The translations under genes were made by a program, and so were the position numbers. The notes under the pieces are model-generated. The model was not told the DNA's origin, did no database searches, and saw only the letters and a program-made list of their open reading frames with translations. This document shows, piece by piece, positions 30,764-42,596 of a stretch of 64,000 bases of DNA. The number at the start of each line of letters is the position of its first letter. Position 1 is the first letter of the stretch. Origin of the DNA: Pandoraea eparura (lineage in GTDB: Bacteria; Pseudomonadota; Gammaproteobacteria; Burkholderiales; Burkholderiaceae); assembly GCF_902459725.1 (NCBI RefSeq), contig NZ_CABPSH010000001.1, forward strand, positions 248,001 to 312,000. Reading direction: 5' to 3'.

Positions 30764-31017
30764 GCGGGCGTGGCGGCTGAGCGAGTCTGTTCGCAAGCAT
30801 AACAAAAGCCTCCCCGCGAAACCGATCGGGCGGATCCGAAAACCTGCCCCGTCATGCGTGACGTCTACGTTGCACGTCGTGGCCAGCCCGTCGGCACGCC
30901 GAGTGCCACGCGCCGCCCCCCTCTTCGCGGCGTGCAGGGCTTCGGCTAGACTCTCACTGCACCGCGCCTGCCCCCGCCGCGCGGCCGGCTTTGCTGCGGA
31001 ACCCTCGCCCCCGACGC

Positions 31018-33240
31018 ATGGACTACCAGACCGATATCAAGAAGTTCCTTTACAGCCACTACTTTTTCACCGGCACCCGTCAGGCCCTGGGGGTCGTATT
31101 GCCGGCGCTCGTGCTCTTCTGGGGGATGGACCAGCACCTGCTCGGCATCGAGGTCGCCTCGGGAGCGCTGTGCGCGAGCGTGGTCGACATCAACGGACCG
31201 CTGCGTCACAAGCACGCGGAACTGCTCAGTTGCACGCTGCTCGGCGCCCTCACGGTGCTGATCACGGGCATGGCCACCGCCGCACAGCCGTGGCAGCTCT
31301 GGATCACGTCGTTGATCCTGACGTTCGGTCTGTCGATGCTCGTGATCTATGGCTATCGCGCGTCGCTCGTGAGTTTCGCCTGCCTGATGATGATGGTGCT
31401 CAACGTCGAGGGCGACCTCACCCGGCATCAGGCCGTGCTCGATGCCGGTGCCGTGCTCGCCGGGGGGCTCTGGTACACCTACTTCAGTCTCGTCGTCTGC
31501 CGAGTCTGGTGGTTTCGCATCGAACAGCAAACGCTCGCCGAATGCTTCTTCGTCACGGCGCAGTACTTGGAAGCCAAGGCGGCGTTCTACGACACGTCGA
31601 CCGACATCGACGATTGCTACCGGCGACTGATCGCCGCGCAGGTCAACGTCGTGGAAAAGCAGCAGGCGGCGCGCGAGATCATTCTTCGCAACCTGCCCCG
31701 CCTGCGCACCGGCACGCTGGAGCCGCGCCGCACGATGCTGTTCAACCTGTTCATCAACATCGTCGATCTGCATGAGGTCGTGGTCTCGGTGCATACCGAT
31801 TATCCGATGCTGCGCAGGGAGTTCGCCGACCATGACGTGCTCCTGTTCTTCCGCGACATGATCCGAAAAATCGCCAACGAAGTCGATGCCATCGGCTATG
31901 CCATCGCCACCAACGAGCCGTCGCGGGCGCAGCGCAGTTGGCGTGCGGAATTTCGGGCCATCGAGTACGAGATCGAGTTGATGCGCAAGCAGTCGTTGCC
32001 GCAGCGCTCGCCCGAAGCCTATCAAGCGCTGACGAGCACCTTCCGTCGGGTCTGGAGCAGCACGCGCGTCGTGGAACGCATGCACCGCAACACGAATCTC
32101 GCCACGGCGGGCGCGGCCACCGAGGTGCAGATCGATCAGGCGCTTGTTCGCTTCACGTCGCGACAGAGCTATTCTCCGAAATTGCTCTGGAAGAATCTGA
32201 CGTTTTCCTCACCGAGCTTTCGCCATGCCTTGCGGGTGACGATTGCCATCACGGCGGGGATGATCATTTGCGAGAACTGGTCGCTCCTCGCCGGGCAGGC
32301 GCACAGTTACTGGGTGCTGCTCACGATCATCGTGATTCTGAAGCCCGGCTTCAGCCTGACCAAGCAGAAGAACGCCCAGCGTCTGACTGGCACGCTCGTG
32401 GGGTGCGTCAGCGTGCTGATCATTCTGGCCTTCGTGCACAAGGCGTGGGTGCTGCTCGCCCTCATGTTCTTCTGCATGGTCATGGGCAACAGCCTGTCCC
32501 TGTTCAATTACGGCCTGTCGGTCGTCTTCATGTCGTCTTACGTGCTGTTGCTGTTCCATTTCCTGCTCCCCGGGTCGCTGTCCGTGATCGGCGAGCGCGC
32601 GATCGACACGCTGATCGGCTCCGCCGTGGCGCTGGTGTGCTCGTATCTCTTCCCGTACTGGGAGTACCGCCTGATGGGGCCGCTTATCCGGCAAGCGGTA
32701 CAGTCGACGCGTGCCTATCTGGAATCTTGCGCCGGTCGCGACGGCAAGCGCGACGACCTCGCCTATCGCATGGCGCGCAAGGACATGCACATTGCGTTCG
32801 GCAATTTCGGCGCGGCGTTCAGGCGCATGATGCTGGAGCCCAAGTCCAAACAGGTCTCGGTCGGGGAACTCAACGATCTGCTGGTGCAGAACCATGTGAT
32901 GGCGTCGTACATCACGGGGATGTCGGACGTGCTGCCGCGTCAGATTGCGGCGGACAAGAGCGGCGAGCTGGGACAGGTCGTCTCCGCGATCAGCGATCTG
33001 CTCTCTCAGGCGGTGGCGGCCCCGGCCGCGTCGGTGCCGACGGATACGCAGGCCGCGAGCGAGGCGATGCGCGACTATACGCGGCGCCTCGATGCGTTGG
33101 TCGTCGCCCAGGAGCAGCAGCCCGGCGCCCCCGAGGCCCACGTGCAGGAGATCAAGCAGGTGGTGCATCAACTCAAGCAAATGCTCCGGGCCGGTGAGCT
33201 GATCCTGCGTGATATGCGGGCCGTTCGCCTGCCGGCCTGA
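31018..33240 (+). CDS. FUSC-family inner membrane protein (aromatic acid exporter-like)
   Basis: It has 740 residues of the YccS/YhfK/AaeB-like FUSC family. The start is ATG at 31018 (MDYQTDIKKFLYSHYFFTGT). Two hydrophobic blocks of about six helices (about 20-160 and about 405-560) flank cytoplasmic domains. The second block opens with FSSPSFRHALRVTIAITAGM and contains VLLTIIVILKPGFSLTKQKN, the typical FUSC motif. The C-terminus is helical and polar. The family exports organic compounds such as aromatic acids; the substrate is not visible. A GC-rich hairpin follows the stop. It has no membrane-fusion partner nearby, unlike aaeAB. Confidence 0.88.
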   Translation: MDYQTDIKKFLYSHYFFTGTRQALGVVLPALVLFWGMDQHLLGIEVASGALCASVVDINGPLRHKHAELLSCTLLGALTVLITGMATAAQPWQLWITSLILTFGLSMLVIYGYRASLVSFACLMMMVLNVEGDLTRHQAVLDAGAVLAGGLWYTYFSLVVCRVWWFRIEQQTLAECFFVTAQYLEAKAAFYDTSTDIDDCYRRLIAAQVNVVEKQQAAREIILRNLPRLRTGTLEPRRTMLFNLFINIVDLHEVVVSVHTDYPMLRREFADHDVLLFFRDMIRKIANEVDAIGYAIATNEPSRAQRSWRAEFRAIEYEIELMRKQSLPQRSPEAYQALTSTFRRVWSSTRVVERMHRNTNLATAGAATEVQIDQALVRFTSRQSYSPKLLWKNLTFSSPSFRHALRVTIAITAGMIICENWSLLAGQAHSYWVLLTIIVILKPGFSLTKQKNAQRLTGTLVGCVSVLIILAFVHKAWVLLALMFFCMVMGNSLSLFNYGLSVVFMSSYVLLLFHFLLPGSLSVIGERAIDTLIGSAVALVCSYLFPYWEYRLMGPLIRQAVQSTRAYLESCAGRDGKRDDLAYRMARKDMHIAFGNFGAAFRRMMLEPKSKQVSVGELNDLLVQNHVMASYITGMSDVLPRQIAADKSGELGQVVSAISDLLSQAVAAPAASVPTDTQAASEAMRDYTRRLDALVVAQEQQPGAPEAHVQEIKQVVHQLKQMLRAGELILRDMRAVRLPA

Positions 33241-33245
33241 CCTGG

Positions 33246-33269
33246 GCGGCGGCGCTGCCACGCCGCCGC
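33246..33269. terminator. GC-rich hairpin between convergent genes
   Basis: GCGGCGGCG (33246-33254) and CGCCGCCGC (33261-33269) form a perfect 9-bp stem with a 6-base loop between the FUSC gene and the convergent response regulator. There is no T tract, so termination is only plausible. Confidence 0.45.
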
Positions 33270-33300
33270 GACGCCCCGGCTGGCGGGTTCCCCCGATCCG

Positions 33301-33939
33301 TCAGGTGATACCCGTGCGGGTGGCGTAGTGATAAAGATCGACGTCTCGATCCAGACCGAGTTTGCGCATGGCGTTGGTCTTCTGCGAACTGACAGTCTTG
33401 ACACTGCGGCTGAGCTGGAACGCGATCTCGCTGATGGTGAGCCCGGAGACAAACAACCGCACCACTTCCACTTCGCGGCCCGATAGCTTCGATGCATCGA
33501 TCTCGGCGTCGTCGACCACCGAGTCGTGCAGCCGCGTCGCCAGCCCCGCCGGAATGTAGCGGCTACCGTCCGCCACCACGCAAACGATGTCGGCAATCGA
33601 ACTCTGCTCGTCGAGCTTCGAGAGAATGGAATGCACCCCAAGCTTGAGCATGCCGCGAAGAATCGCCAGATTCTCCAACATCGTCACGACGATGATCTTG
33701 ATGTGCGGGAAATAGCGGCGCACATAGCCGATCAGAAACAGTCCGTCCTTGAAATTCCCCCCCGGCATCGAGAAATCGGTCACGAGAATGTCGCATGGCG
33801 CTTTTGCCAGCAAATTCACAAGTTCCGACGAATTGGCCGCCTCGCCGACCAGATGAATCATTTCCCGCTCTTCAAGCAGACGTCGTATTCCATAGCGCAC
33901 AATCGGATGGTCATCCGCGACCACGACATTGATCGTCAT
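33301..33939 (-). CDS. LuxR-family response regulator (NarL/RcsB-like)
   Basis: It has 212 residues. The receiver domain (1-125) has the acidic pocket D9/D10, phosphoacceptor D55 (CDILVTDFSMPGG), the conserved Thr in IIVVTMLEN and Lys in SILSKLDE. The C-terminal LuxR helix-turn-helix (about 148-205) reads LSGREVEVVRLFVSGLTISE and KTVSSQKTNAMRKLGL. The form is close to RcsB/BvgA-like regulators. No histidine kinase is encoded nearby, so the phosphate donor is unknown. It is transcribed towards the FUSC gene. Confidence 0.92.
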   Translation of the reverse strand: MTINVVVADDHPIVRYGIRRLLEEREMIHLVGEAANSSELVNLLAKAPCDILVTDFSMPGGNFKDGLFLIGYVRRYFPHIKIIVVTMLENLAILRGMLKLGVHSILSKLDEQSSIADIVCVVADGSRYIPAGLATRLHDSVVDDAEIDASKLSGREVEVVRLFVSGLTISEIAFQLSRSVKTVSSQKTNAMRKLGLDRDVDLYHYATRTGIT

Positions 33940-34444
33940 CGTTGCCCCCTCCCCTTATTCGTCATCTGGCAGCACCGTCATCGCCGCACAACACGTACGG
34001 TGCTTCGCGCCTGCCATCGCGGCGAAGCGAGTCCATTCTGGCAAAAAGGGATCATGCCGACCGGCTGGGAAACGTCACATAGACGGTGCGCACGCGCCGC
34101 CTTGCCACGCGGCGTGGTCAATGCGCGAGCGCCCCGCATGCTGCCCGATAGCGCGGGCACTGCCGCCTAAGCGCTTGATGGGACTCGCCCGGAGGTGAAA
34201 TTGCTCAGACGCCCCGCAGCGCAGTCTGTGCTACTCGCGTTACCGGTATTCGGAAGATTCGCCACGCGCCCTTCCGACATTCCAATCACGAAGTTCGGAA
34301 TTACCTTAAACACCGACGGCCGATTTAGTGATCGGCTCGTTGCGGGCATCGGAAGATGCGTAGTCGGAGGCGGCAGGCATGCCGAGGGGTCGCCGGTCGA
34401 GCCTCGGCTCGACCGGGAAGTGACGCGGGGTTCCGAATCGGGCG
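33940..34444. other. Intergenic region, 505 bases
   Basis: No supported gene. Part of it, about 34225-34340, is AT-richer and contains the arms TTCCGA (34272-34277) and TCGGAA (34295-34300), a possible regulator site. A hairpin at 34393-34416 marks the end of the efflux operon. The response-regulator promoter must lie near 33945-34100 but is not obvious. Confidence 0.4.
34393..34416 (-). terminator. Hairpin downstream of efflux operon
   Basis: CCGGTCGAGC (34393-34402), loop CTCG, GCTCGACCGG (34407-34416): a perfect 10-bp stem with a tetraloop 28 bases past the stop of the outer membrane lipoprotein gene. No T tract follows on the minus strand. Confidence 0.5.
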
Positions 34445-35974
34445 TTACTTCTGCCCGTTGCCGCCAGTGGCGGGGCTGGCGGCGGGGCTGAGCGCAGCGG
34501 ACGCCTTCATCGCAGGCGACTCGGCATCGGCACCGCCCTCGGACGGCAACGCGTGCCAGCCACCGCCGAGCGCCGTGACGAGCAGCACGTTGGCCGTGAA
34601 CTGACGGCCGAGAATCGTCAGCGCCGTACGCTCCGCGGTGTACGCAGTCGTTTGTGCCGTCAGGACATTCTGAAACCCGACGGTGCCCGCCTTGTACTGA
34701 TTGAGGATGAGTTGCAGCGCCTCGCGCGATGACTGCACCGCCTGGTCCTGCACGGCGGCCTCGCGTCCCAGATAGTTCAACGCGGCGAGGTTATCCTCGA
34801 CCGACTGGAAGGCCGTGAGCACCGTCTGACGGTAGGTCGCGACCTGCGCGTCGTACGCCGCGATGGCCGCGTCGGTCTGCGCGCGGCGCAGGCCACCGTC
34901 AAAGAGCGTGGCCGCCAGCGCCGGGCCCACCGACCAGAAGCGGCTTGGCAGCGTCAGCCAGTCGGCGAAGCTGCTGCTTTGGAACCCGCCCGTGGCCGAG
35001 AGCGAAAGTGTCGGAAAAAAGGCCGCCTTGGCCACGCCGATCTTCGCGTTCGCTGCGGCCACCGAGCGCTCGGCGGCCGCAATGTCGGGTCGGCGCTCCA
35101 GCAACGTCGACGGCAGGGTCACCGGAACCCCTGGTAACGCGGCGCGCAATGGCGCCGGCGCAAGCGAGAACACGGCCGGGGCCTTGCCGACGAGCAGCGC
35201 GATCGCATGCTCCAGTTGGGCGCGCGTCACTTCGATATCGAGCGCCGAGGCTTGCGCCGATTGCAGTTGCGTCTGCGCCTGGATCACGTCGGAGCGCTGT
35301 GCCACGCCGACGGCATACTGATTCTGCGTAAGCTTAAGCGTCTCTGCATACGCCGCGACCGTACGATCGAGCAGCGCCTTCTGCGCATCCGTCACCCGCA
35401 GGTCGAAGTAGTTCTGCGCGAGCAGCGCTTGCGCCGACAGACGCGCATTGGCCAGATCGGCCGCACTCGCCTCGGCGCTCGCATTGCCGGCCTCGACCGA
35501 GCGGCGCACGCTGCCCCAGATGTCGGGTTCCCAGCTCGCCGTGCCCGACAGGCTATAGCTGTTCGAGATGCCGCCCGCCCCCGATCCGCTCACCGCCGTG
35601 CTGCTCACGCGCGAGCTGGCCCGCGTGAGACCGGCATCGGCGCCGATCGTCGGGAAAAACGCCGAGCGGGCTTGCGAGGCCACGGCCAGCGCTTGCCGAT
35701 AGTTGGCCTCGGCGACCTTGATGTTCTGATTGTCGACATTGACTTGCGCCATCAACTCGGCGAGCACCGGGTCCTGGTAGATGGCCCACCACGCGCCCTT
35801 GGACGCCGCATCGCTGGGTTCGGCAAGCTTCCAGTCGCCGGTCTCCTTGAACGCGGTGGGGGTATCGATGCTCGGACGCACGTAGTCCGGCCCTACGGCA
35901 CAGCCCGCGAGCCACAGCACAGCACTCGCCGCGAGCCACGTGACGGCCCGACGCAGGCGCGGCGACGTCTGCAT
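34445..35974 (-). CDS. RND efflux outer membrane lipoprotein, NodT/OprM family
   Basis: Outer membrane channel of a tripartite pump. The start at 35974 gives a lipoprotein signal peptide with the lipobox LAGC (C25) and an AAGGG 6 bases upstream. Starts at 36061, 36070 and 36163 are also in frame but place a long basic stretch before the signal. It has 509 residues with two OEP domains (repeats of the pattern ANYRQALAVASQARSAFFPT and AANAKIGVAKAAFFPTLSLS) that trimerise to a barrel plus periplasmic tunnel. The start of mature sequence AVGPDYVRP is classic for the NodT family. It is the last gene of the mdtABC-like operon. The C-terminal tail is Ala/Ser rich. Confidence 0.9.
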   Translation of the reverse strand: MQTSPRLRRAVTWLAASAVLWLAGCAVGPDYVRPSIDTPTAFKETGDWKLAEPSDAASKGAWWAIYQDPVLAELMAQVNVDNQNIKVAEANYRQALAVASQARSAFFPTIGADAGLTRASSRVSSTAVSGSGAGGISNSYSLSGTASWEPDIWGSVRRSVEAGNASAEASAADLANARLSAQALLAQNYFDLRVTDAQKALLDRTVAAYAETLKLTQNQYAVGVAQRSDVIQAQTQLQSAQASALDIEVTRAQLEHAIALLVGKAPAVFSLAPAPLRAALPGVPVTLPSTLLERRPDIAAAERSVAAANAKIGVAKAAFFPTLSLSATGGFQSSSFADWLTLPSRFWSVGPALAATLFDGGLRRAQTDAAIAAYDAQVATYRQTVLTAFQSVEDNLAALNYLGREAAVQDQAVQSSREALQLILNQYKAGTVGFQNVLTAQTTAYTAERTALTILGRQFTANVLLVTALGGGWHALPSEGGADAESPAMKASAALSPAASPATGGNGQK

Positions 35975-36155
35975 ACGGCGCCCTTGTCTCACAGCCGCCG
36001 CAGCTGCGGCAGGCGCACGAGAACCCACAGTGGCAACTTGACGATTCAGGATACGGGACATGGCACACATCGGCCCTTCGGCCGGAACAGAAGTTTCAAA
36101 AGGCACACGAGAACGCGACGCACCGGAACACGCGCGGCGCTGGCGACGCGCGGCA

Positions 36156-39100
36156 TCAGCCATGCGTCACCTCCGCAGCATCGCCCCGACCACCCCTTGC
36201 ACGCCACCGCGCCCAGCGCAGCCGCAAGCGGTCGAGATACAGATAGACGACCGGCGTCGTATAAAGCGTGAGCACCTGGCTGACGAGCAGGCCGCCCACG
36301 ATGGAGATGCCCAGCGGCTGGCGCAACTCCGCGCCGTCGCCCGTGCCCAGCGCGAGCGGAATCGCACCGAGCATGGCGGCCATCGTCGTCATCATGATCG
36401 GGCGAAAACGCAGCAGACAGGCATGGTAGATGGCCTCGCGCGGCGACATGTTCTGGCGCCGCTCGGCATCGAGCGCGAAGTCGATCATCATGATCGCGTT
36501 CTTCTTCACGATGCCGATCAGCAGAATCACCCCGATCAGCGCAATGATGCTGAACTCGGTATTGAAGAGCAGCAACGCCAACAATGCCCCCACACCTGCC
36601 GACGGCAGCGTCGACAGAATGGTGAGCGGATGAATGTAGCTCTCATAGAGCACACCCAGCACGATATACACCGTGAGCAGCGCTGTGAGGATCAGTATCG
36701 GCTGCGACGACAAGGCCGACTGGAACGCCTGCGCCGTGCCCTGGAAACTGCCATGCACCGACGTCGGCATGCCCAGCCGGGCCACGGCATCCTGGACCGA
36801 CGCTTGCGCCGCCGACAACGACACGCCCGGCGGCAGGTTGAACGAAATCGTGCTCGCCGCGAACTGGCCCTGGTGCGAGACGCCCAACGCCGTGTTCGTC
36901 GGCCGGTAGCGCGCGAAGGCGGAGAGCGGCACCTGTGCCCCGGCCGAGGTCACCACATAAATGTCCTTGAGCGACTCGGGGCTTTGCCACCATTGCGGCG
37001 CGACTTCCATCACGACCTTGTACTGATTGAGCGGGTTGTAGATCGTGGAGACCTGCCGCTGCCCAAACGCATCATTGAGCACGCTATCGATCTGGCTCAT
37101 CGTCAGTCCGAGGCGCGACGCCTGATCGCGATCGACGTCGAGGGTCGTCTGCAAGCCCTTGTCCTGCTGGTCGGTGTTGACATCGACGAGATTCGGCAGA
37201 TGCGAGAGCGCATTGCGCACCTTGGGCTCCCACTCGCGCAACTGCTGGAGATCGTCCGCCTGCAGCGTGTATTGATACTGCGCGTTACTGGCCCGCCCGC
37301 CCACGCGAATATCCTGCACCGACTGCAGATAGAGCATCGCGCCCGGCTCCTTGGCCAGCTTGCCCCGCAATCGCGCGATGACCTGATCGGCCGAGAGCTT
37401 GCGCTGGCCCAGCGGCTTGAGCGTGACAAACATCAAGCCGCCGTTGCGGTTTGACCCACCGGTAAAGCCCGTGACGGTCGACACATCCGGATCGGCCTGC
37501 ACGATCTTGATGAAGTCGGCCAGCTTCTTCTCCATGGCCTGGAACGAGATCGCCTGATCGGCCTGGATGAAGCCGATCATTCGCCCCGTGTCCTGCTGCG
37601 GGAAGAAACCCTTGGGCACGACGGTATAAAGCCAGACGTTCAGGCAGATCGTGGCCAACAGAATGCCCAGCATGAGTGGCCCGTGACGCAGCGCCCACGA
37701 CAGCGAGCGTTCATATTCGCGCAGCATGCCGTCGAACACGCGCTCGCTCCATCCGCCCATGCGCGACCAGACGGATGGGCGCGGCGGCGGCTCGCAGGCG
37801 TGCGACAGCGTGTCCTCCGGCAAACCAGGTTCACGCGGTGCAGGCTTGCCCTTGAGCAAACGCGCACACATCATCGGCGTGGCCGTGAGCGAGACGACCA
37901 GCGAGACCAGGATGGCGGCCGAGAGCGTCACGGCGAACTCGCGGAACAGCCGCCCCACGATGCCGCCCATGAGCAGCAGCGGGATGAACACCGCCACCAG
38001 CGAAATGCTCATCGAGAGCACCGTGAAGCCGACTTCGCGCGTGCCCTTGAGCGCAGCGGCGAACGGACTCAGCCCGTCTTCGATATGGCGGGAGATATTT
38101 TCCAGCACCACAATGGCATCGTCGACCACGAAGCCGGTCGCAATGGTCAGCGCCATGAGCGACAGGTTATCGAGGCTGAAGCCGCACAGGTACATCACCG
38201 CGAACGTACCGATCAGCGAGACGGGCACCGCCACGCTGGGAATGAGCGTCGCGCGCCAGTTCCGCAGGAAGAGGAACACCACCATGATGACGAGCGCAAT
38301 CGAGATCAGCAACGTGCGCTCGACTTCCTTGAGCGATGCCCGGATGGTCGGCGTGCGGTCCATCGCCACGTCCAGATTGATGGCCGCCGGGATCGAGGCG
38401 CGCAGCACGGGCAGTATCTTGTTGATGCCGTCGACCGTCTTGATGATGTTCGCGCCCGGCTGCGTCGTGATGATGAGCACGACCGACGGCTTGCCGTTGA
38501 CCGACCCGGCGTTGCGCAAGTCCTGCACGGAATCGACGACGTCGGCGATATCGGACAGACGCACCGGTCGGCCGTCCCGATAGCTGACGACGACCGGCAG
38601 ATAGTCCTTGGCGGTCTTCGCCTGATCGTTGGCGAGGATCTGCCAGCGCCGGTCGCCGTCTTCGAGCGCGCCCTTCGGCCGGTTCGCGTTGGTCGCCTGA
38701 ATCGTCGTGCGCACCGTCTCGAGCGGGATCTGGTACTTGTTGAGTGCCGTCGGGTTGAGTTCGACGCGCACCGCCGGCAGCGAGCTGCCGCCCACGGTCA
38801 CGTCGCCCACGCCATCGAGCTGGGATATCTTCTGCGCGAGGATGGTCGATGCGGCGTCGTACATCTGCCCGCGCGTCATGCTGTCCGACGTCAGCGCAAG
38901 AATCATCACCGGCGCACTCGCGGGATTCACCTTGCGATAGGTCGGGTTGCTCGGCAGGCCCGACGGCAGCAGACTGCGCGCCGCATTGATGGCCGCCTGC
39001 ACGTCGCGCGCCGCGCCGTTGATGTCGCGCGAGAGGTCGAACTGGAGCGTGATGCGGGTCGAGCCCAGCGAGCTGCTCGACGTCATCTCGGTCACCCCGG

Positions 39101-39323
39101 CAATACGACCGAGCGAGCGCTCCAGCGGCGTGGCCACGCTCGCGGCCATCGTCTCTGGACTCGCGCCGGGCAGCGACGCCGAGACGGAGATTGTCGGGAA
39201 ATCGACCTGCGGCAACGGCGAGACGGGCAGCAGGCCGAACGCGACGATGCCCGCCAGCGTCACGCCGATGGTCAGCAGAACGGTCGCGACCGAGCGCTTG
39301 ATGAAGACGGCCGACAGGTTCAT
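36156..39323 (-). CDS. mdtC: RND multidrug efflux permease, MdtC-like
   Basis: Proton-driven inner membrane pump, 1055 residues, with the twelve-helix HAE1 architecture. The N-terminus [20 protein letters not shown] is helix 1. The proton-relay segment is [16 protein letters not shown] in helix 4. The late block [20 protein letters not shown] and the C-terminal [20 protein letters not shown] are typical. MdtB and MdtC form a mixed trimer in E. coli; the first-gene/second-gene order and sequence here match MdtB then MdtC. Its start overlaps the mdtB stop by 4 bases, so translation is coupled. Confidence 0.93.
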   Translation of the reverse strand: MNLSAVFIKRSVATVLLTIGVTLAGIVAFGLLPVSPLPQVDFPTISVSASLPGASPETMAASVATPLERSLGRIAGVTEMTSSSSLGSTRITLQFDLSRDINGAARDVQAAINAARSLLPSGLPSNPTYRKVNPASAPVMILALTSDSMTRGQMYDAASTILAQKISQLDGVGDVTVGGSSLPAVRVELNPTALNKYQIPLETVRTTIQATNANRPKGALEDGDRRWQILANDQAKTAKDYLPVVVSYRDGRPVRLSDIADVVDSVQDLRNAGSVNGKPSVVLIITTQPGANIIKTVDGINKILPVLRASIPAAINLDVAMDRTPTIRASLKEVERTLLISIALVIMVVFLFLRNWRATLIPSVAVPVSLIGTFAVMYLCGFSLDNLSLMALTIATGFVVDDAIVVLENISRHIEDGLSPFAAALKGTREVGFTVLSMSISLVAVFIPLLLMGGIVGRLFREFAVTLSAAILVSLVVSLTATPMMCARLLKGKPAPREPGLPEDTLSHACEPPPRPSVWSRMGGWSERVFDGMLREYERSLSWALRHGPLMLGILLATICLNVWLYTVVPKGFFPQQDTGRMIGFIQADQAISFQAMEKKLADFIKIVQADPDVSTVTGFTGGSNRNGGLMFVTLKPLGQRKLSADQVIARLRGKLAKEPGAMLYLQSVQDIRVGGRASNAQYQYTLQADDLQQLREWEPKVRNALSHLPNLVDVNTDQQDKGLQTTLDVDRDQASRLGLTMSQIDSVLNDAFGQRQVSTIYNPLNQYKVVMEVAPQWWQSPESLKDIYVVTSAGAQVPLSAFARYRPTNTALGVSHQGQFAASTISFNLPPGVSLSAAQASVQDAVARLGMPTSVHGSFQGTAQAFQSALSSQPILILTALLTVYIVLGVLYESYIHPLTILSTLPSAGVGALLALLLFNTEFSIIALIGVILLIGIVKKNAIMMIDFALDAERRQNMSPREAIYHACLLRFRPIMMTTMAAMLGAIPLALGTGDGAELRQPLGISIVGGLLVSQVLTLYTTPVVYLYLDRLRLRWARWRARGGRGDAAEVTHG

Positions 39324-42300
39324 CGCGCCGGGCCGCCTGTCGTTGCCGGGTCATCACCGCCGCCACCGCCCGGGTGGCCGTGATCGCCATGCCCCGGATC
39401 GTCCGGCGGCCCCGAGGGGTCGAAACGCCGATCGCGCCAGGCGCGCGCACGCGCAGCCAGACGGTCGAACCACAGGTAGATGACCGGCGTGGTGAACAGC
39501 GTGAGCACCTGACTGACCATCAGCCCGCCCACCATCGTGATGCCGAGCGGCTGACGCAACTCGGAACCCACGCCCGAGCCGAGCATCAGTGGGAGCGCGC
39601 CCAGCAGGGCAGCCATCGTCGTCATCAGAATCGGCCGGAAACGCAACAGACACGCCTGATAAATCGCCTCGCGCGGCGCCATGCCCTGTTCGCGCTCGGC
39701 CTCCAGCGCAAAGTCGATCATCATGATCGCGTTCTTCTTCACGATGCCGATCAGCAGGATGATGCCGATGATCGCAATGATGCTGATATCGTTGCCCGAG
39801 ACCATCAGGGCGAGCAGCGCACCGACACCGGCCGACGGCAGCGTCGAGAGGATTGTGATGGGATGGATATAGCTCTCGTAGAGCACGCCCAGCACGATGT
39901 ACATCGTCACGACCGCCGCGAGAATCAGCCACAGCGTGTTGGAGAGCGAGGCCTGGAATGCCTGCGCCGCGCCCTGGAACGTCGTCTGCGTGCTCACCGG
40001 CAGCCCGATGGACGCCTCGGCCGCGGTGATCGCCTTCACGGCGTCGCCGAGCGACGCGCCCTTGGCGAGGTTGAACGAGATCGTGGCGGCCGGGAACTGG
40101 GCCTGGTGGTTGATCGCGAGCGGGGTGGGCTTCTCCACGATCTTCGCGAACGACGTGAGCGGCACCTGCACCCCGGAGGTCGACGCCACGTAAATGCCCG
40201 TGAGCGCGTCGGGCCCGCGCTGGAAGTCGTTGCCCACTTCGAGCACCACGCGGTACTGCGACGCCTGTGTGTAAATTGTCGAAATCAGTCGCTGACCGAA
40301 CGCGCTGTAGAGCGTCTGGTCGACGGCTGCGGGCGTCACGCCCAGGCGGCTCGCCGTATCGCGGTCAATGTCCACATACGCCTGCAAGCCATTGACCTGC
40401 AGATCGCTCGTCACGTCAGCCAGTTGCGGCACGTGTTGCAGCGTGTCGACGAGTTTCGGCACCCAGATACCGAGCGTATCGAGACTGGGGTCCTGCAGGG
40501 TGAACTGATACTGCGTTCGGCTGATGCGGTCTTCGATGGTCAGATCCTGCACCGGCTGCATATAGAGCGCGATGCCTGGCACGTTCGCGACCTCGGGCTG
40601 AATCCGGCGGATCACTTCCGAGGCATCGAGTCCGCGCACGGCCTTGTCTTTCAGATTGATGAGCAGGCGCCCGCTGTTGAGCGTGGTATTCACCCCGTCC
40701 ACCCCGATGAACGAGGAGACCGATTCGACGGCCGGATCCTTGAGCACCGCGGCGACCAACGCCTGCTGGCGCTCGCCCATCGCCGCGAACGAGATCGACT
40801 GCGGCGCTTCGGAAATTCCCTGAATCACTCCCGTGTCCTGCACCGGGAAGAAGCCCTTCGGCACCCACAGGTACAGCAGCACCGTGAGCACGAGCGTGGC
40901 GAGCGCCACAAACAGCGTGGCGGTTTGACGATCGAGCACCCACGTGAGCCACTCGCCATACTTGGCAATGATGCGATCGAACATCTTGCCGGTCTTGCGG
41001 TAGAACTTGCCCTGCTTCTCCTCGGGCACATGACGCAGCAGCTTCGCGCACATCATCGGCGTAAGCGTGAGCGACACCACGGCCGAGATCAGGATCGACA
41101 CCGCCAGCGTGATCGCAAACTCGCGGAACAGACGGCCGACGACGTCCCCCATGAACAGCAGCGGAATCAGCACGGCGATCAGCGAGAACGTGAGCGAAAT
41201 GATGGTGAAGCCGATCTGCTCCGCGCCCTTGAGCGCCGCCTGCAGCGGCTTTTCGCCCTGCTCCATGTAACGCGCGATGTTCTCGATCATCACGATGGCG
41301 TCGTCGACCACGAAGCCGGTCGCGATGGTAAGCGCCATGAGCGTGAGGTTGTTGACCGAGAAACCGGCCAGGTACATCACGCCGAACGTGCCGACGAGCG
41401 ACAGCGGCACGGCCACGCTTGGGATGATCGTCGCCGAGACGTTGCGCAGGAACAGGAAGATCACCATCACCACCAGGGCAACGGCGAGCAGGAGTTCGAA
41501 TTGCACGTCGGAGACCGAGGCGCGGATCGTCGTGGTGCGGTCGGTCAGCAACTTCACGTCGATGCTGCCCGGCAGCGAGGCCTGCAACTGCGGCAGCAGC
41601 GCCTTGACCCGGTTGACCGTCTCGATCACGTTAGCGCCCGGCTGCCGCTGCACGTTCAGCACGATGGCCGGCGTGGTATCGGCCCACGCGGCAAGCTTGG
41701 TGTTCTCGGCGCCGTCGATGACGTCGGCAATGTCGGACAGCCGGATCGGCCCGCCGTTCTTGTACGCGATGACCAGATTGCGATACTCGTCGGCCGACGC
41801 GAGCTGGTCGTTCGCGTCGATGGTCGACGCCCGCAGCGGGCCGTCGAAACTGCCCTTGGCCTGATTGACGTTGGCCGCCGCAATGGACGTGCGCACGTCC
41901 TCGATGTTCAGGCCGTACGACGTAATCGCGTGGGGGTTGACCTGAATGCGCACGGCCGGACGCTGCCCGCCCGACAGACTCACCAGGCCGATGCCGGGCA
42001 ACTGCGAGATCTTCTGCGCCACGCGCGTGTCGACCAGATCCTCGAGCTTGGGCAGCGGCAGGGTCTTCGACATGATCGCCAGCGTCAGGATCGGCGTGTC
42101 GGCCGGATTGACCTTGCTGTAGATCGGCGGCATCGGCAGATCGCTGGGCAGCAAGTTGCTGGCGCTGTTGATCGCGGCCTGCACTTCCTGCTCGGCAACG
42201 TCGAGCCCGAGATTGAGCGAGAACTGCAGCGTGATCACCGATGCACCGCCCGAACTGGTAGACGACATCTGGTTCAGGCCGGGCATCTGGCCAAACTGAC

Positions 42301-42505
42301 GCTCCAGCGGGGCCGTCACCGACGAGGTCATCACGTCCGGGCTTGCGCCAGGATAGAGCGTGACCACCTGAATGGTCGGATAGTCGACCTCCGGCAGTGC
42401 CGAGAGCGGCAGCAGCCGGTAGGCGACGAAACCGGCAAGCAGGATCGCCACCATCAGCAACGATGTGGCGACCGGTCGGAGAATAAACGGGCGGGACGGA
42501 TTCAT
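39320..42505 (-). CDS. mdtB: RND multidrug efflux permease, MdtB-like
   Basis: Partner permease of MdtC, 1061 residues, opening [20 protein letters not shown]. Helix 4 carries [20 protein letters not shown]. The porter domains are complete ([40 protein letters not shown]) and helix 12 ends at [17 protein letters not shown]. The last 33 or so residues form an unusual tail rich in Gly, Asp, His and Pro ([18 protein letters not shown]) that projects into the cytoplasm. It lies 91 bases downstream of mdtA in the same operon. Confidence 0.93.
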   Translation of the reverse strand: MNPSRPFILRPVATSLLMVAILLAGFVAYRLLPLSALPEVDYPTIQVVTLYPGASPDVMTSSVTAPLERQFGQMPGLNQMSSTSSGGASVITLQFSLNLGLDVAEQEVQAAINSASNLLPSDLPMPPIYSKVNPADTPILTLAIMSKTLPLPKLEDLVDTRVAQKISQLPGIGLVSLSGGQRPAVRIQVNPHAITSYGLNIEDVRTSIAAANVNQAKGSFDGPLRASTIDANDQLASADEYRNLVIAYKNGGPIRLSDIADVIDGAENTKLAAWADTTPAIVLNVQRQPGANVIETVNRVKALLPQLQASLPGSIDVKLLTDRTTTIRASVSDVQFELLLAVALVVMVIFLFLRNVSATIIPSVAVPLSLVGTFGVMYLAGFSVNNLTLMALTIATGFVVDDAIVMIENIARYMEQGEKPLQAALKGAEQIGFTIISLTFSLIAVLIPLLFMGDVVGRLFREFAITLAVSILISAVVSLTLTPMMCAKLLRHVPEEKQGKFYRKTGKMFDRIIAKYGEWLTWVLDRQTATLFVALATLVLTVLLYLWVPKGFFPVQDTGVIQGISEAPQSISFAAMGERQQALVAAVLKDPAVESVSSFIGVDGVNTTLNSGRLLINLKDKAVRGLDASEVIRRIQPEVANVPGIALYMQPVQDLTIEDRISRTQYQFTLQDPSLDTLGIWVPKLVDTLQHVPQLADVTSDLQVNGLQAYVDIDRDTASRLGVTPAAVDQTLYSAFGQRLISTIYTQASQYRVVLEVGNDFQRGPDALTGIYVASTSGVQVPLTSFAKIVEKPTPLAINHQAQFPAATISFNLAKGASLGDAVKAITAAEASIGLPVSTQTTFQGAAQAFQASLSNTLWLILAAVVTMYIVLGVLYESYIHPITILSTLPSAGVGALLALMVSGNDISIIAIIGIILLIGIVKKNAIMMIDFALEAEREQGMAPREAIYQACLLRFRPILMTTMAALLGALPLMLGSGVGSELRQPLGITMVGGLMVSQVLTLFTTPVIYLWFDRLAARARAWRDRRFDPSGPPDDPGHGDHGHPGGGGGDDPATTGGPAR

Positions 42506-42596
42506 TGGCTACGTCGAAGGGCGACTTTGGGGGCCGTGGGCCAAACGTGGGCGGGGCGTGGGCGCGCGAGGTCCTGCGACGTCACGCGAGACCGTC

